Positions 57,486-58,914 of a DNA stretch of 58,914 nucleotides are shown here, piece by piece. A program made the position numbers and the translations under genes. This DNA comes from DAIDKA01 sp049792815. Lineage in GTDB: Bacteria; Pseudomonadota; Gammaproteobacteria; Steroidobacterales; Steroidobacteraceae. The notes below the pieces were generated by a model, which saw only the letters and a list, made by a program, of their open reading frames with translations, was not told the DNA's origin and made no database searches. Each line of letters begins with the position of its first letter. The stretch's first letter is position 1. The stretch covers positions 1 to 58,914 of the forward strand of contig JBARBG010000125.1 of NCBI GenBank assembly GCA_049792815.1, in the 5' to 3' direction.

Positions 57486-58847
57486 ATGTTCGACAGCCTG
57501 ACATCGCGGCTCAGCCGCACCGTGGATGCCCTGCGCGGGCGCGGCCGCATTACCGAGGACAAGGTCGCCGAAGTGCTGCGGGAGGTCCGGGTGGCGCTGC
57601 TCGAAGCCGACGTAGCGCTCCCGGTCATCAAGCAGTTCATCGACCAGGTCAAGAAGGAGGCGCTGGGCACCGAGGTCGCCTCGAGCCTCACCCCGGGCCA
57701 GGTCTTTGTCAGCATTCTCCACAAGGAGCTGGTGGCGCTGATGGGCGGGGCGCGCGCCGGTTTCAGCCTGCGTGCACAGCCGCCCATCGTGGTGCTGCTG
57801 GCCGGCCTCCAGGGCGCCGGCAAGACCACCTCCGCGGCAAAGCTCGCGCGCTGGCTGATCGAAACCCAGCGCAAGCGGGTGCTGCTGGTGAGTACCGATG
57901 TGCGCCGCCCCGCCGCAATGCTGCAGCTGGAGCGGCTGGCACAGCAGGTGGGGGCGGACTACTTCCCGGCCGCCGCCACCCGCCCGCCGCGCGATATTGC
58001 GGTGGACGCGCTGGATCATGCGCGACGTGCCGTGTTTGACATCCTCATCGTCGACACCGCCGGCCGCCTGCATGTGGATGAGGCGATGATGCAGGAGGTG
58101 CGGGACATCGACGCCGCCGTCTCCCCCACCGAACGCCTGTTCGTGGTCGACGCCATGGCGGGCCAGGACGCCGTGAACGCCGCCAGGGCCTTCGGCGCGG
58201 CACTGAACCTCACGGGCGTGATCCTTACCAAGGCGGATGGCGATGCCCGCGGTGGCGCGGCCCTGTCGGTTCGCCAGATCACCGGTCAGCCCATCGTGTT
58301 CCTGGGAACGGGTGAAAAGACCGATGCCCTGACACCCTTTGACCCGGAGCGCATGGCCTCACGGATCCTCGGCATGGGCGATGTGGTCGCCCTGGTCGAA
58401 CAGGTCCAGCGCAATGTCGATGCGGGTGAGGCGGAGCGCCTGGCGCGCAAGGTGGCTTCGGGCAAGGGCTTCGACATGTCGGACCTGAAAAGCCAGCTGG
58501 AACAGCTGCAGAAAATGGGTGGCATGGGCGCACTGCTGGACAAGCTGCCCAGTGCCGCCGCCCAGAAGGGCGCGATGTCCGCGGATGCCGGGGACCGGCA
58601 GGTGCACCGCCAGATCGCCATCATCAACTCCATGACCCCGCGTGAACGGCGCCAGCCGGCCGTGATCGATGGCTCACGGCGCCGGCGTATCGCCAAGGGG
58701 TCGGGGGTCCAGGTCCAGGACGTCAACCGTCTTCTCAAGCAGTTCATGGACATGCAGCGGATGATGAAGAGTATGAAGGGCGGCAAGCTGCGCCGTATGC
58801 TCGGGGCATTCAAAGGGGGCATGCCGCCGGGGTTTCCCGGGGCCTGA
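57486..58847 (+). CDS. ffh: Signal recognition particle protein Ffh
   Basis: A 453-residue SRP54 GTPase that, with 4.5S RNA, delivers nascent membrane proteins to FtsY. N domain FDSLTSRLSRTVDALRGRGRITEDKVAEVLREVRVALLEADVALPV; G domain with GLQGAGKTTSAAKLA, STDVRRPAAM, DTAGRLHVDEAM and TKADGDARGGAALS; methionine-rich M domain at the end (FMDMQRMMKSMKGGKLRRMLG). Length is standard. The gene is divergent from the CorC-type gene with only 17 nt between start codons. Confidence 0.97.
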   Translation: MFDSLTSRLSRTVDALRGRGRITEDKVAEVLREVRVALLEADVALPVIKQFIDQVKKEALGTEVASSLTPGQVFVSILHKELVALMGGARAGFSLRAQPPIVVLLAGLQGAGKTTSAAKLARWLIETQRKRVLLVSTDVRRPAAMLQLERLAQQVGADYFPAAATRPPRDIAVDALDHARRAVFDILIVDTAGRLHVDEAMMQEVRDIDAAVSPTERLFVVDAMAGQDAVNAARAFGAALNLTGVILTKADGDARGGAALSVRQITGQPIVFLGTGEKTDALTPFDPERMASRILGMGDVVALVEQVQRNVDAGEAERLARKVASGKGFDMSDLKSQLEQLQKMGGMGALLDKLPSAAAQKGAMSADAGDRQVHRQIAIINSMTPRERRQPAVIDGSRRRRIAKGSGVQVQDVNRLLKQFMDMQRMMKSMKGGKLRRMLGAFKGGMPPGFPGA

Positions 58848-58871
58848 AACCTTGAAAACCAATAGATAATT

Positions 58872-58904
58872 AGCGCTTCATTGCGTAGAATCCGCGCTCT
58901 TTTT
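58872..58904 (+). terminator. Weak terminator-like hairpin after ffh
   Basis: AGCGC (58872-58876) and GCGCT (58894-58898) can pair around a 17-nt loop and are followed by CTTTTT. The stem is only 5 bp, so termination is doubtful; the sequence may equally be the promoter region of the next gene, usually rpsP. Confidence 0.25.
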
Positions 58905-58914
58905 GGGACGGGGC

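Overview
The window looks like a chromosome segment of a high-GC gammaproteobacterium, probably near the Xanthomonadales/Nevskiales/Steroidobacteraceae. The right end carries rnr-rlmB-rpsF-rpsR-rplI-dnaB-alr, radA and ffh in an arrangement typical of that part of the class. The left three quarters are rich in TonB-dependent receptors, short-chain dehydrogenases and small secreted proteins of unknown function. The affiliation is an inference from gene order and protein style; no search was run.

Region 1 (1-9.4 kb): an HpaR-like MarR regulator with a palindromic operator candidate, an MFS transporter, and an array of secreted proteins around a TonB-dependent receptor. Two DUF6152 proteins are each followed by a larger secreted protein of a second family, and a third member of that family lies past the receptor. 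A medium-chain reductase is embedded in the array. Region 2 (9.4-26.4 kb): a catabolic block with five intact short-chain dehydrogenases and one decayed one, a thiolase, an acyl-CoA dehydrogenase, an enoyl-CoA hydratase, two acyl-CoA ligases, an FMO-type monooxygenase, a saccharopine-dehydrogenase-like protein, a DUF6644 membrane protein, a membrane-anchored winged-helix regulator and a siderophore-interacting flavoprotein. It reads as import and beta-oxidation-like breakdown of a carboxylic acid or lipid whose identity cannot be read from the sequence.

Region 3 (26.5-34.7 kb) is the most notable: a compact one-strand coenzyme F420 island. It holds two LLM-class oxidoreductases, cofC, a fused FO synthase (cofGH/fbiC), an F420-dependent glucose-6-phosphate dehydrogenase with all phosphate-binding residues of the mycobacterial enzyme, a single-domain cofE, cofD, and a Ddn-type deazaflavin reductase. 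It would make the cofactor, reduce it with glucose-6-phosphate and use it. Region 4 (34.9-42.8 kb): a probably frame-shifted secreted protein, a 6-phosphogluconate-dehydrogenase-like oxidoreductase, a LysR regulator divergent from a second TonB receptor, a LigM-like O-demethylase and a tannase/feruloyl-esterase-like enzyme, together suggesting use of methoxylated aromatic esters.

Region 5 (42.8-44.9 kb) is a junction: a fragment of a tRNA 3' end, a tyrosine integrase broken by an in-frame amber codon, 10-bp direct repeats, and an intact tRNA-Leu(CAG) with a consensus promoter. It separates the accessory DNA from the core. Region 6 (45-58.9 kb) is core genome with two surprises: ribosomal protein S18 has a roughly 60-residue glycine-rich N-terminal extension, and DnaB carries a 420-residue intein with LAGLIDADG endonuclease motifs. 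No CRISPR array, rRNA gene or complete insertion sequence was seen.
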